Positions 1 to 8,317 of a stretch of 27,089 nt of DNA are shown in pieces. The translations under genes and the position numbers were made by a program. The notes beneath the pieces are model-generated. The model was not told where the DNA came from. It did not search any database and saw nothing but the letters and a program-made list of their open reading frames with translations. The DNA lies in NCBI GenBank assembly GCA_045133795.1, contig JBGUUT010000048.1:1-27089 (forward strand). Reading direction: 5' to 3'. The stretch's first letter is position 1, and the number at the start of each line of letters is the position of its first letter. The DNA is from RGIG8597 sp045133795. Lineage in GTDB: Bacteria; Spirochaetota; GWE2-31-10.

Positions 1-59
1 TGCGAAAACATAAAGTCGTCGGTAATTGTCAAGTCTTCCCATGCTTTAAACTTTTTCAT
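1..59 (-). CDS. Rpn/PD-(D/E)XK nuclease-family protein, 5' fragment
   Basis: Only the first 19 codons lie in the window; the gene runs off the left edge. The start ATG (57-59) is preceded on the minus strand by an aagga ribosome site 7-8 bases away. The visible N-terminus contains W-E-D-L-T-I-T-D-D-F-M-F, which resembles the opening of the Rpn / 'PD-(D/E)XK nuclease family transposase' proteins that occur in many copies in treponemes and some gut Firmicutes. In that family the early D-D-F-M-F segment precedes the nuclease core. The assignment rests on this short stretch and on memory of the family, so function is inferred. A second copy of its upstream region lies inverted at the other end of the window. 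Confidence 0.6.
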   Translation of the reverse strand, partial: MKKFKAWEDLTITDDFMFS

Positions 60-194
60 TTAAGTATCCTTAAAAAATAAATTAGAAAAAATTTTCTATT
101 TATCTTTAATGTACTTGAGAGGTATTTTTATTGCACGGTTCGGGGAGGCTTTACAGTTTTTTTATTTTCCCCGTCTTGAGACCTCGATAGATTC
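55..194. repeat. Left arm of a 140-bp inverted repeat bounding the window
   Basis: The reverse complement of 55-194 matches 26949-27089. The first 70 or so bases next to the nuclease start codons are nearly identical, differing in the length of a T/A run, and the rest shows scattered substitutions. The repeat contains the ATG, the ribosome site and the upstream region of the nuclease gene, so it is the outer edge of two gene copies rather than an isolated element. The repeat probably continues outside the window into both nuclease genes. Confidence 0.9.
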
Positions 195-275
195 GTCGGT
201 TTATTCCTTTAGCTCGAAGAGTCTTAAAAAAAAAATATATCTTTCCGAAAGGTATTTATTACAAGGAGAAAAATT

Positions 276-995
276 ATGCCTATTCATATTGAAGCTAATA
301 TTGGTGATGTTGCAAAGTCTGTAATTTTGGTTGGAGATCCGGATCGTGCAACGTTTATTGCAGAGAAATATTTAGAAAATCCTGTTTGTTATAATCGTTA
401 TCGCCATATGTACGGATATACAGGAACTTATAAAGGGAAAAAAGTCTCAGTTCAGACTGCGGGGATGGGCTCACCGTCGATAAGTATTGTTTTGGAAGAA
501 TTAAATATGCTTGGAGTAAAAAATGTTGTTCGTTTAGGAACCTGCGGAACTATTAAAGCAGAAAAGGTTAATGCCGGAGATACGGTTATTCTTACGGCTG
601 CACATTCAAGTCATGATATTTATGCCAGAGAATTTCTCGGAGCATCTTTTTCAGCTGTACCTGATTTTGTTTTAACCTCATCATTGTATCAAACAGCCGT
701 TAACATTCACGGGAATGAACGTGTTCATGCCGGAGCAGGGCTTTGTTCTGAAACATTTTATGAAGATAATTATGATTTATATAAAAAATTTGCTCGATAC
801 GGTACGCTTGTCGTAGAAATGGAGGCATATCCTTTATTTGCTCTTACTGCTAAATATGACATGAAGTCGGCAGTAATTCTTACAGTTTCAGATGTTATTT
901 TTGATAAGATTCGTGCCGAAAAAAGCGTAATTCAAGAAAGCGTTAAAAGAAATACCGAAAGTGTGTTGGAATTAATCAGTAGATTTTCAGATTAA
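276..995 (+). CDS. deoD: Purine-nucleoside phosphorylase, DeoD type
   Basis: Phosphorolyses purine (deoxy)nucleosides to the free base and (deoxy)ribose-1-phosphate for cytoplasmic purine salvage. At 239 residues it has the family length and numbering close to E. coli DeoD: G20-D-P-D-R24 phosphate loop, R43 contributed by the neighbouring subunit, R-L-G-T-C-G around residue 86, V-E-M-E-A ribose-binding segment and T-V-S-D with the catalytic Asp at 206. The stretch after this Asp is shorter than in E. coli, and the partner Arg (R217 in E. coli) cannot be placed with certainty. The R-x-G-T-C-G motif favours DeoD over uridine phosphorylase. An aaggag site sits 7 bases before the ATG. It looks monocistronic: 107 bases separate it from the next gene, and no strong terminator is visible. 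Confidence 0.85.
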   Translation: MPIHIEANIGDVAKSVILVGDPDRATFIAEKYLENPVCYNRYRHMYGYTGTYKGKKVSVQTAGMGSPSISIVLEELNMLGVKNVVRLGTCGTIKAEKVNAGDTVILTAAHSSHDIYAREFLGASFSAVPDFVLTSSLYQTAVNIHGNERVHAGAGLCSETFYEDNYDLYKKFARYGTLVVEMEAYPLFALTAKYDMKSAVILTVSDVIFDKIRAEKSVIQESVKRNTESVLELISRFSD

Positions 996-1102
996 TATTT
1001 TTTTATGGATTTGTGTCATCTGGATTGAAGATGTTTGAAAAAATGCCGATACTGATTTTATCAGAAAAATAGAATGTATTTTTCACAAAGGATGGTGATA
1101 AA

Positions 1103-1924
1103 ATGAATAGAAAATATATAGGCTTTTATGTTGTTACGGGGGTAGTGATTCTTTCAGTTTTAACTTTACTCGTAAGTAAATATTATTTCGATTGGTTTAA
1201 ACCTGAAACTTCAAAATATGCAATGTATAAGCAGGAAGCAGATAAAGCGGATATTGAAAATATAAAGCTTGAAGATAATCTTCAAAAAGAAGAAAATTCT
1301 GCTGATGTGGCAAAAGAAGAAGTTCCTGCAGAAAAAACAGTTGTAGCTAAAGCGGCAAAAGAACCTGCTGTTGTGAGAAAACCTATTCCGGCTACACCGT
1401 TACCGCCTCAAAAACATACTAAAAATATTGAGAAGACAGAACGTAACGGTGAAAAGACTTCTGAAGTTGAAGAAAAAGCTTTTGTTGCGGAAGACATCAG
1501 AATTAAAGAAATTAATATTGATATGAATCAACAAAACTTTCACTCTTTAGGTGAATATGTATCTGCTGAAGAATTACAATATCGTTCGGAATTGATAGGT
1601 AAGTTAACAATTAATACGATTGTTATTGATAAACTTTCTAAAGGTAACGGTATTTCTCAGGAATTCTTCCGTGTAGCTTATGTAGAAAAAATGATTCCTT
1701 CAAAAGTTTTGAGAGATATTGTTGAAAGTAAAGAGTTTAGAGATTTAATTCCTGCACAATATCTAAATAACGAAGGTAAAACTGCAAAAGTTTTGTCTGC
1801 CGGAGAAAAAGTAACATTTAATGCATTTGCAATTAAGAATTTGCTAGAGTTGTGGAGTGAAGGTAAATTGACACCTGTACAAAAAGCATGGCTTGTAGGT
1901 GCCGACGGTCGCACATTGGATTAA
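1103..1924 (+). CDS. Unknown single-pass membrane protein
   Basis: I do not recognise this 273-residue protein. It has one hydrophobic segment at about residues 7-24 (signal anchor), then a long low-complexity linker rich in Lys, Glu, Ala, Val and Pro (about 45-135, including P-A-T-P-L-P-P), then a folded-looking C-terminal part of about 110 residues (about 160-273) ending in W-L-V-G-A-D-G-R-T-L-D. The layout (anchor, extended linker, terminal domain) fits a cell-envelope protein that spans the periplasm, but no catalytic motif is visible. The ATG is preceded by aagga at about 10 bases. The following DUF523 gene starts 5 bases after the stop, so the two are probably co-transcribed. Confidence 0.75.
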   Translation: MNRKYIGFYVVTGVVILSVLTLLVSKYYFDWFKPETSKYAMYKQEADKADIENIKLEDNLQKEENSADVAKEEVPAEKTVVAKAAKEPAVVRKPIPATPLPPQKHTKNIEKTERNGEKTSEVEEKAFVAEDIRIKEINIDMNQQNFHSLGEYVSAEELQYRSELIGKLTINTIVIDKLSKGNGISQEFFRVAYVEKMIPSKVLRDIVESKEFRDLIPAQYLNNEGKTAKVLSAGEKVTFNAFAIKNLLELWSEGKLTPVQKAWLVGADGRTLD

Positions 1925-1929
1925 TTGTT

Positions 1930-2493
1930 ATGAAAATAAAAGTTATATCGCCTTTACCGCAAGTATATTTGCCGGTATCGGCGTGTTTATTAGGAATTAA
2001 CACTAAATATTCGGGAAGCAATAATTTTTCTGCTTCCCTTTTTTGTCTAATCGAAAAAGGATATTTTATTCCGATACCTTTTTGCCCGGAACAACTCGGC
2101 GGTTTATGTACTCCGCGTGAGAAATCTGAAATATCCGGTAATCAAGTTATATCTCAAAGTGGTAAAAATGTAACTTTCCAATTTAATCGGGGAGCTGAAG
2201 AATCATTGAAAATCTTACATTTATATACTGATGTAAAATCGATTGTTTTAAAAGACGGTTCGCCGAGTTGCGGAGTAGGTACAATTTATGACGGAAGTTT
2301 TTCAAATCAAAGAGTACCGGGAAACGGAATTACAACGCAGCTTCTTATTGATAACGGATATCATTGTATTAATTCGGATATTTTTTCACGTCCGTTAAAA
2401 TCCGGTTATTATCTCGGAATGGCAGAGGAATACAGTACCGAACCTTTCGATAGCGTAGATGTAAAAAACAAAGGCTGTTTTTATTGTGGTTAA
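1930..2493 (+). CDS. DUF523 family protein
   Basis: A 187-residue member of DUF523, a small family of unknown biochemical role. Hallmarks are V-S-A-C19-L-L-G-I near the start, P-F-C-P-E-Q-L-G-G-L-C-T-P-R, the G-A-E-E-S-L segment, and L-K-D-G-S-P-S-C-G-V-G-T-I-Y-D-G. The three conserved Cys positions could bind a metal or cluster, but that is inference. The C-terminus G-C-F-Y-C-G adds two more Cys. The open frame reaches back to 1888 inside the preceding gene; ATG 1930 is chosen because the family motif begins about 15 residues later and the upstream codons are just the other reading of the neighbour. No clear ribosome site precedes it, so it may rely on translational coupling. Its stop shares the TTAA at 2490-2493 with the convergent gene. 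Confidence 0.88.
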   Translation: MKIKVISPLPQVYLPVSACLLGINTKYSGSNNFSASLFCLIEKGYFIPIPFCPEQLGGLCTPREKSEISGNQVISQSGKNVTFQFNRGAEESLKILHLYTDVKSIVLKDGSPSCGVGTIYDGSFSNQRVPGNGITTQLLIDNGYHCINSDIFSRPLKSGYYLGMAEEYSTEPFDSVDVKNKGCFYCG

Positions 2494-3872
2494 TTTGTTT
2501 TTTTTATGAATAGAATATTTTCTTTATTAAAAATATCGGGAAGCCAAGGCATTTTTATTTTGTCGGCAACTTTAGGTTCGAACTTTTTGTAGTCAATTTC
2601 AAATTCATAAATGCCTGTACCGATATTTTCACGTATTTTTCCGCTGACGACAACACCGCATGAAAATAACGACGCTTGCATTCCGTAACCGAAATTCCAG
2701 TGTAATCTGATATTTTCATTATCACGAACAAAATATCCGCCGGCAACAAGTCGGTTATTGCGATAAAAATTAAAACCGGAATTAATAAATTCTAATTCAT
2801 ATTTAAGTGAAGAAACATCGGAGTTTATATTTTTTCCTTTCAGAAAGAGTATTTTCCATATAGCATTACTTTCTGTGGGGCGGGGAACTTCACGCCATAA
2901 AGAATTGCTTCTGTCACGATTGGCATTTTTTAATATATCTGATGTATTTGCAGAATCATTTCGTAGATTTATAAATTGTTGCAACGGATAAAAACCGCCT
3001 TCGACAGTTTCGTAAATAATTTCATATTTTCCTTTTGATAAGGAGATTTTTTGAGAATCAGCAGAATGCATTACAAAACTGTTTTCTTTGCGAAAATATA
3101 TTTGTGATATTTCAGAAATAGAATTAATTTTTACCGTACAAATATTTTTATTATCAGCATTATTTTCTTCCTTAATAGAGTGAAATGCAGAAAGAAAAAA
3201 TAAATTAATTTTTTTGTTAACGGTTACTTTTTTAGATTCATATCCGTCACATTCTAATAAAAAATCTTTGCCGACATCTTTTTTATCAAGATAACAATAT
3301 CCGTCGGATTCTATTTTTATATTGTTAAGTTTTGCATTTGTCAGTGGGCGTAATGTTTGCATATCAATAGCTTTTACAATGATACATCCGTTATTGTAAC
3401 GATAACGATTTTCGGCTTTGCGATTTAAAATAAATCGAACATTTTCCAGATTCTCCAGAATAAAAGTTTTTTTGTTTTTATCTTCAAAATGCAAACCGTC
3501 CATGCCGGAGTATAAAAAAGACAGAGTGGAATTTTTGGGTAAGTCTTTAATTTGTATATTAGTGAAAAATTTTATGTCGGCATATTCTTCCGGGATTACG
3601 GAACTTTTTTCTATATATCCGGTTTTTCCGTCGGCGATTTCAACAAATAAAATGTTTCCGTGCATGGCTGAAGTTTCAAATTCATCTAATATTTTGACCT
3701 TGGAGCCTTTATTTAGGCATATAAGCGGAGTTTTACCGGAAAACGGAGAAAGTTCATTATCTGTTTGAGCTGTTTTGTATAAATATGATGAATGAATAAG
3801 ATTTGCGGTAACTTTAGGGAATGTAGGAAAAATAATAAATATTAATAATGTGCAAAAAAAAGTACGAATCAT
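2490..3872 (-). CDS. Unknown exported protein with SH3-like domain
   Basis: A 460-residue protein with a signal peptide (M-I-R-T-F-F-C-T-L-L-I-F-I-I-F, about residues 1-23). Residues about 27-95 look like a bacterial SH3 (SH3b) domain: a short-spaced L-Y-K, K-G-S-K-V-K-I-L-D-E turn, then F-V-E-I-A-D-G-K-T-G-Y-I-E. The middle (about 160-235) resembles a carboxypeptidase-regulatory-like beta sandwich (V-K-A-I-D-M-Q-T-L-R-P-L-T-N-A-K-L), and the C-terminus is beta-rich with many aromatic residues. SH3b domains usually bind cell wall or proteins in the periplasm; the actual role is unknown. A ggag site lies about 10 bases before the ATG. It is transcribed alone, convergent with the DUF523 gene and divergent from rnfC. 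Confidence 0.75.
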   Translation of the reverse strand: MIRTFFCTLLIFIIFPTFPKVTANLIHSSYLYKTAQTDNELSPFSGKTPLICLNKGSKVKILDEFETSAMHGNILFVEIADGKTGYIEKSSVIPEEYADIKFFTNIQIKDLPKNSTLSFLYSGMDGLHFEDKNKKTFILENLENVRFILNRKAENRYRYNNGCIIVKAIDMQTLRPLTNAKLNNIKIESDGYCYLDKKDVGKDFLLECDGYESKKVTVNKKINLFFLSAFHSIKEENNADNKNICTVKINSISEISQIYFRKENSFVMHSADSQKISLSKGKYEIIYETVEGGFYPLQQFINLRNDSANTSDILKNANRDRSNSLWREVPRPTESNAIWKILFLKGKNINSDVSSLKYELEFINSGFNFYRNNRLVAGGYFVRDNENIRLHWNFGYGMQASLFSCGVVVSGKIRENIGTGIYEFEIDYKKFEPKVADKIKMPWLPDIFNKENILFIKKTN

Positions 3873-4195
3873 AAGAAAACTTCTCCGTGTTTATGTTAGA
3901 AATCGGAATAATTAATTAATAACTTCATTGAGACAGAAAGCGGTTTTACTTTGTGATTGAATATTTCATAATTTTTTGCTAGATTCTTGCGAAAAAGTGC
4001 CTGTACCTAACATATTACTAAGTATTTAAAGACGTAAATGTGTCGTTCATAATTTGGCTCTTTGTTGCAGATTGTAGCGAGTCGGAGTTTTTTTTGTTGG
4101 AAAAATTAAGTGCGAATGCGTTGGTTAATGCATGTTAGTATGTTCATTTTAGGTTGTCGGCAATAAAATAAGTTTTAAAATTATTAAGGTATAAT
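3873..4195. other. Divergent intergenic region before rnfC
   Basis: A 323-base non-coding gap between two divergent genes, so it must hold promoters for both. It is AT-rich, with a long T-run at about 4089-4097. I see no convincing -35/-10 pair, hairpin, riboswitch or open frame. An aagg ribosome site for rnfC is at 4186-4189. Confidence 0.5.
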
Positions 4196-5545
4196 ATGTT
4201 TTTATCAAAAACTTTCGGAATGCGAGGGATAAAACCCGATGACAGAAAATTTCCGATTAACAGAAAAAATATTGAAAGTGCCGATATCCCGAACGTGGCA
4301 TATATTCCCGTATGTCAACATTACGGAACACCGGCTAAAATTATAGTAAAACCGGGTGATGTCGTAGAAGAGGGACAATTGATTGCTGTTGCTGACGGCG
4401 ATGTTTCTGCTAATGTGCATGCTTCAATTCCCGGGGTAGTAAAAGGAATTAAGCAAGTTTATATCGGTAACGGAAAGAAATCCGATGCGATTGTTATTGA
4501 ATTAGGCGGAAGTTTCAGTAAATCGGGAAAGATTATTCAATTAAATGATTGGCTTTCAATGACAAAAGAAGATTTACTTGAAAGAATAACGGAAGCCGGA
4601 ATTATCGGGCATGGCGGAAGTGCTTTCCCTGAGGGAAAAAAGCTCGAGTATGCTTTGAAAAACGGAACATCTACTCTCATTATAAACGGTGCTGAATCAG
4701 AGCCGTATCTTACCGGTGACCACAGATTGCTTTTGGAGAAAACTGAAGGAATTTTACTCGGAACACAAATTATAAATAAAATACTTGAAGCTAAAAATGT
4801 TTATATTGCAGTTGAAAATAATAAACGAGATGCAATTAAACGTCTAAAAGTTTTGTGTGCGAATCGTTATTCTTATAAAACTGTTGGTTTGAAAGTAAAA
4901 TATCCGCAAGGAAACGAACATCAATTGGTAAAATCTGTTATCGGAAAGGTTATTCCGGGAGATAAAAAAGTTCAAGATTACGGAATTACGGTTGTTAATG
5001 TCGCAACTTTAATTGCTATTAAGAATGCGGTTATAAATGATAAACCTATGATTGAAAGAGTTGTTACTGTTTCCGGTTCCGGAGTTTTGCATCCTAAAAA
5101 TCTTATTGTTCGTATAGGAACACCTATCGGCGATATTATTGAAGAGTGCGGTGGATTTACGGGAAAAATTGCGAAAGTCGTTATCGGCGGTCCGATGAGA
5201 GGATATGCACAGAAAGATTTGGAAACACCGATAACAAAAGATGTTTCCGGAATCATTTGTATTACAAACGAAGAAAGTAGTCATTTTAAGAAAAACGGTA
5301 TTTGTATAAATTGCGGAAAATGTGTCAGTGCATGTGCAGAAGGACTTATGCCGTCACTTCTTGTAAAATATATATCCTATAAACATTATGATTTGGCATG
5401 TGAAAACGGTTTAAATAATTGTAAAGAGTGCGGAGCGTGTGCATGGGTATGTCCTGCAAAAATTCCGTTAGTACAACAGATTCAGTTTGGGAAAAATCTT
5501 TGCCAAAATCAAAAAAAAGTTTCTGACGAATGTAGTGAAGCTTAA
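4196..5545 (+). CDS. rnfC: RnfC, NADH-binding subunit of the Rnf complex
   Basis: Peripheral subunit of the ferredoxin:NAD+ oxidoreductase, carrying NAD(H) and FMN sites and two [4Fe-4S] clusters on the cytoplasmic face. 449 residues: a barrel-sandwich N-terminal region (about 40-105), the G-H-G-G-S-A-F-P and I-N-G-A-E-S-E-P-Y-L flavin/nucleotide region (about 140-175), and clusters C370-x2-C373-x2-C376-x3-C380 and C409-x2-C412-x2-C415-x3-C419-P. The usual A-E-C-E-P-Y is A-E-S-E-P-Y here. It has no long repetitive C-terminal tail like that of E. coli RsxC. First gene of rnfCDGEAB; the ATG directly follows aagg-TATAAT, and rnfD starts 15 bases after the stop. Confidence 0.95.
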   Translation: MFLSKTFGMRGIKPDDRKFPINRKNIESADIPNVAYIPVCQHYGTPAKIIVKPGDVVEEGQLIAVADGDVSANVHASIPGVVKGIKQVYIGNGKKSDAIVIELGGSFSKSGKIIQLNDWLSMTKEDLLERITEAGIIGHGGSAFPEGKKLEYALKNGTSTLIINGAESEPYLTGDHRLLLEKTEGILLGTQIINKILEAKNVYIAVENNKRDAIKRLKVLCANRYSYKTVGLKVKYPQGNEHQLVKSVIGKVIPGDKKVQDYGITVVNVATLIAIKNAVINDKPMIERVVTVSGSGVLHPKNLIVRIGTPIGDIIEECGGFTGKIAKVVIGGPMRGYAQKDLETPITKDVSGIICITNEESSHFKKNGICINCGKCVSACAEGLMPSLLVKYISYKHYDLACENGLNNCKECGACAWVCPAKIPLVQQIQFGKNLCQNQKKVSDECSEA

Positions 5546-5560
5546 AAGGAGCTATTCTTA

Positions 5561-6619
5561 ATGATTGTTGAACATAATGAAAAATTACTAATATCCGTTT
5601 CTCCGCATATACAAAACAGAGAATCTACGGTTTCGATGATTTATATTGTTATATTATTTCTTTTGCCGGCTTGTGTTTTTGGTTTTATGAGCTTCGGTTT
5701 TTCGGCAGTTGCCGTAGTTTTATTATCGATTTTATCGGCTGTTTTTGCGGAAATAATTTGTCAATTAATTATGCATCGACCTGTAACGGTTTATGACGGT
5801 TCTGCGATTTTAACCGGTTTATTATTGGGTATGACAATGCCGCCTAAAGTGCCTTTGTATATTCCTATTTTATCATCAATATTTGCAATTGTGATTGTAA
5901 AACAAGCTTTTGGTGGATTAGGGCAAAATTGGGCGAATCCGGCAGTTGCTGGGCGTATATTTGCTACATTGTCGTGGCCTGAAAAAATGCAAGTTTGGTT
6001 ACCTCCGTTTTCATCTGACGGACTTACTGCGGCAACGCCTCTTTCGGCTGTTCAGTCTTCGTTGCTTAACGGCGGTGGGTATGGGAATGAAAGTTCTATT
6101 CAATTATTGGAAACTTTACCCGGTGATATTTTACGTTCGCAAGTTGATTATTTGCGTATGTTTTTTGGTTTTAAAGGTGGATGTATCGGAGAAGTTTCAA
6201 TTTTCTTATTAGTTTTAGCGGCACTCTTTTTGTTGTATCGTAAAATTATTACGATTGAAATTCCTTTGTCGTTTCTCGGAAGTGCAGCAATTATGGCGTG
6301 GGTGTTTGATGGTACAAGATTCGGTGGCTCTTTGTTTACCGGGGATCCGTTATTTCATTTATTATCCGGCGGAATGATTTTGGGGGCATTTTTTATGGCA
6401 ACCGATGTTGTGACAACGCCGCTTACAACTAAAGGAAGGATAATTTTTGGTATAGGTTGCGGTGTGATTACAATGTTAATCAGAATTTGGGGAAGCTACG
6501 CCGAGGGTGTAGGGCTTGCGATATTATTTATGAATATGTTTACGCCGGCAATAGATCGCTATGTGCGTAATTATCCTGCAGGTTGGAATAAAAAAAGGAA
6601 AAAGTTAAATGAAAATTAA
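5561..6619 (+). CDS. rnfD: RnfD, membrane subunit with covalent FMN
   Basis: Integral membrane subunit (352 residues, the same length as E. coli RsxD) that carries a flavin covalently linked to Thr. The attachment motif is D153-G-L-T-A-A-T159-P-L, so T159 is the expected FMN site. Family blocks include L-T-G-L-L-L-G-M-T-M-P-P near residue 85-97 and G-G-L-G-Q-N-W-A-N-P-A-V-A-G-R near 115. About nine hydrophobic segments are visible. An aaaagga site precedes the ATG. The last 11 bases overlap the start of rnfG, which suggests coupled translation. Together with RnfG it carries electrons between the cytoplasmic and outer faces of the membrane. Confidence 0.96.
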   Translation: MIVEHNEKLLISVSPHIQNRESTVSMIYIVILFLLPACVFGFMSFGFSAVAVVLLSILSAVFAEIICQLIMHRPVTVYDGSAILTGLLLGMTMPPKVPLYIPILSSIFAIVIVKQAFGGLGQNWANPAVAGRIFATLSWPEKMQVWLPPFSSDGLTAATPLSAVQSSLLNGGGYGNESSIQLLETLPGDILRSQVDYLRMFFGFKGGCIGEVSIFLLVLAALFLLYRKIITIEIPLSFLGSAAIMAWVFDGTRFGGSLFTGDPLFHLLSGGMILGAFFMATDVVTTPLTTKGRIIFGIGCGVITMLIRIWGSYAEGVGLAILFMNMFTPAIDRYVRNYPAGWNKKRKKLNEN

Positions 6620-7193
6620 TTTGAAAAATGAATATACAATAGCAGCGGGAAAGCTTGCTCTTTTTGCATTTGTCGGAATCTTATTTGTTTGCATTGTTCA
6701 AATTTCTGTTTGTACTTTTGCTCAAATGCGTAACGCTGAAAAGATTTATGAATTGAATCGAAAGTTATTTCCTGAAGCAAATACTTTTGCGGAATGCAAC
6801 TTTATGACTTTGAAAAAAGGCTTCAATGATTTTCGTGTAAATAATGTGAGAATAAAAAATCTATATTATGAAGCTAAAGATAGCAACGGAAAATTAAAAG
6901 GGTATATTGTTTTTGTTTTCGGTAACGGGTTTTCTTCGGAATTACCTTTATGTATTGCGTTTAATGATACATTGCAAATTCGTAAAGTTCAACTTTTGCC
7001 TACCGAAGAAGTAAAAGGGAAAATCTGGGAAAATGAAAATGAGTTAAAGATTTTTGAAGGAACCAATACGAAAGATATGCCGTTTCCTCCGTTTGATACT
7101 GTTGATTCGGTTAGCGGCGCAACAATAACATATAACGGAATTATAGAAGCCGTTAAAGAAGCAATTAATATATTGTCAAATAAAGGAGAATAA
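6609..7193 (+). CDS. rnfG: RnfG, periplasmic subunit with covalent FMN
   Basis: 194 residues: one N-terminal membrane helix (about 13-33), then an FMN-binding domain exposed outside the membrane. The flavinylation motif is S169-G-A-T172 followed by I-T-Y, with T172 as the expected phosphoester site. Flavin attachment in this family needs the ApbE transferase, which is not in this window. The ATG lies within the end of rnfD, and rnfE begins 2 bases after the stop behind an aaggag site. Length and motif are ordinary for the family. Confidence 0.94.
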   Translation: MKINLKNEYTIAAGKLALFAFVGILFVCIVQISVCTFAQMRNAEKIYELNRKLFPEANTFAECNFMTLKKGFNDFRVNNVRIKNLYYEAKDSNGKLKGYIVFVFGNGFSSELPLCIAFNDTLQIRKVQLLPTEEVKGKIWENENELKIFEGTNTKDMPFPPFDTVDSVSGATITYNGIIEAVKEAINILSNKGE

Positions 7194-7195
7194 TT

Positions 7196-8314
7196 GTGAT
7201 TGCAGATGATGACAAAAAAGATGTTGCATTAGATAAAAAAGATTCTCCGTTAAAAGCGAGTACCGATTTGGGTATTGAAAAAGAATCAGAGAACAAAAAG
7301 AAATTGGAAGCAGAAGTTGAATTAAAAAATACAAAACAAAAGATAACAGAGATTGAAGAAAAAATTGAAGTTCCGAAAGTAGAAAAAAATGAAAGTATGG
7401 CTGAAATAAAAACACAAACAGTGAAGAAAGCTGTCGTAAAAAATATTGATTCTGCAAAGCATGAAGAAACAGATTTGCAAAATATAGATAAAAGCGATTC
7501 TGTAATTCAAAAGAAAATAGAAAAAACGGAATTGGATAATAAAAAAGTAAAAATAGAAAAAGAAGCTGTTGCTGAAAAAATACCTTCTTCAGATGCAATG
7601 AAAAAGACTTCTTTATTAGCGGAAGAACAATTTGAAGATGTGAAGAATGAACTTAAAGAAGAGCCGGAAAATAATGCAAAAGATTTTTTATCTGCAATGT
7701 TTTCTCATAATCCAGTATTTGTTTTGATGTTAGGGCTTGGTCCGGCTCTTGCGGTGACAACAAAACTTACAAACGGAATCGCTTTGGGGTTGATTGTTTT
7801 ATTGACGACATTATTGTCAAATGTAGTAATTTCAGCATTAAAGAGTTTTATTCCGGCTAAAATCAGATTGCCGTTTTATTTGACTGTAACCGGAAGCTTT
7901 GTGTCTGTAATAATAATTTTTATTCAAACCTTTTTGCCGTCTTTAGCAAGTTCGCTCGGAATATTTTTGCCGCTTACTGCAGTAAACAGTGTTATTCTGG
8001 AGCGTGTAGAGGTTTTTGCGTGTAAAAGAAAAATTAGTAATACGGTATTAAATTCTTTGGGAACCGGTATAGGTTTTATGTTAGTTTTAATTCTTATCAG
8101 TTTTATCAGAGAATTTTTCGGTACACTGCAATTAGATTTTTCAGATTTTGGTTTAGGAATTTACAGTATCGGAGAAATCAGTATTTTAGGATTTCCTATT
8201 TATGAACATGCTAAAATATTTGCAACTCCGGCCGGAGCTTTCTTAACTCTGGGATTATTGCTTGCCGTAAAGCAGATGATTTATAATCATTCTAATAAAA
8301 ATATTGAGGATTAA
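7196..8314 (+). CDS. rnfE: RnfE, membrane subunit with a long charged N-terminal extension and no cluster cysteines
   Basis: Starts at GTG 7196, with aaggag 7 bases before it. The family domain begins near M168 (N-P-V-F-V-L-M-L-G-L-G-P-A-L-A-V-T-T) and spans about 200 residues with six hydrophobic helices, as expected for RnfE/NqrD. Before it lie about 165 residues that are almost all Lys, Glu, Asp, Asn and small residues, probably helical or disordered, which I have not seen in RnfE. RnfE normally carries two cysteines that share a [2Fe-2S] cluster with RnfA, in L-G-L-C-P and in (V/T)-N-C-I. Here they are G182 (codon ggt) and S265 (codon agt). No stop or frameshift interrupts the frame, and rnfA follows 3 bases later. 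Confidence 0.9.
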   Translation: MIADDDKKDVALDKKDSPLKASTDLGIEKESENKKKLEAEVELKNTKQKITEIEEKIEVPKVEKNESMAEIKTQTVKKAVVKNIDSAKHEETDLQNIDKSDSVIQKKIEKTELDNKKVKIEKEAVAEKIPSSDAMKKTSLLAEEQFEDVKNELKEEPENNAKDFLSAMFSHNPVFVLMLGLGPALAVTTKLTNGIALGLIVLLTTLLSNVVISALKSFIPAKIRLPFYLTVTGSFVSVIIIFIQTFLPSLASSLGIFLPLTAVNSVILERVEVFACKRKISNTVLNSLGTGIGFMLVLILISFIREFFGTLQLDFSDFGLGIYSIGEISILGFPIYEHAKIFATPAGAFLTLGLLLAVKQMIYNHSNKNIED

Positions 8315-8317
8315 AAA

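Noticed and set aside
109..324. Open frame of 71 codons over the left inverted repeat and the start of deoD
   Set aside because: It overlaps deoD in another frame, has no ribosome site and a low-complexity sequence; it is made of leader DNA.
276..995. Uridine phosphorylase instead of purine nucleoside phosphorylase
   Set aside because: The R-L-G-T-C-G and V-E-M-E-A blocks and the numbering of R24 and R43 match DeoD better.
4190..4195. TATAAT directly before the rnfC ATG as a promoter
   Set aside because: It touches the start codon, which leaves no room for a transcription start before the ATG, and aagg beside it serves as ribosome site; likely chance in AT-rich DNA.
7176..7598. Minus-strand open frame of 140 codons opposite the RnfE extension
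   Set aside because: It is the Phe/Leu-rich antisense of Lys/Glu codons and has no start signals; the plus frame continues into a conserved domain.
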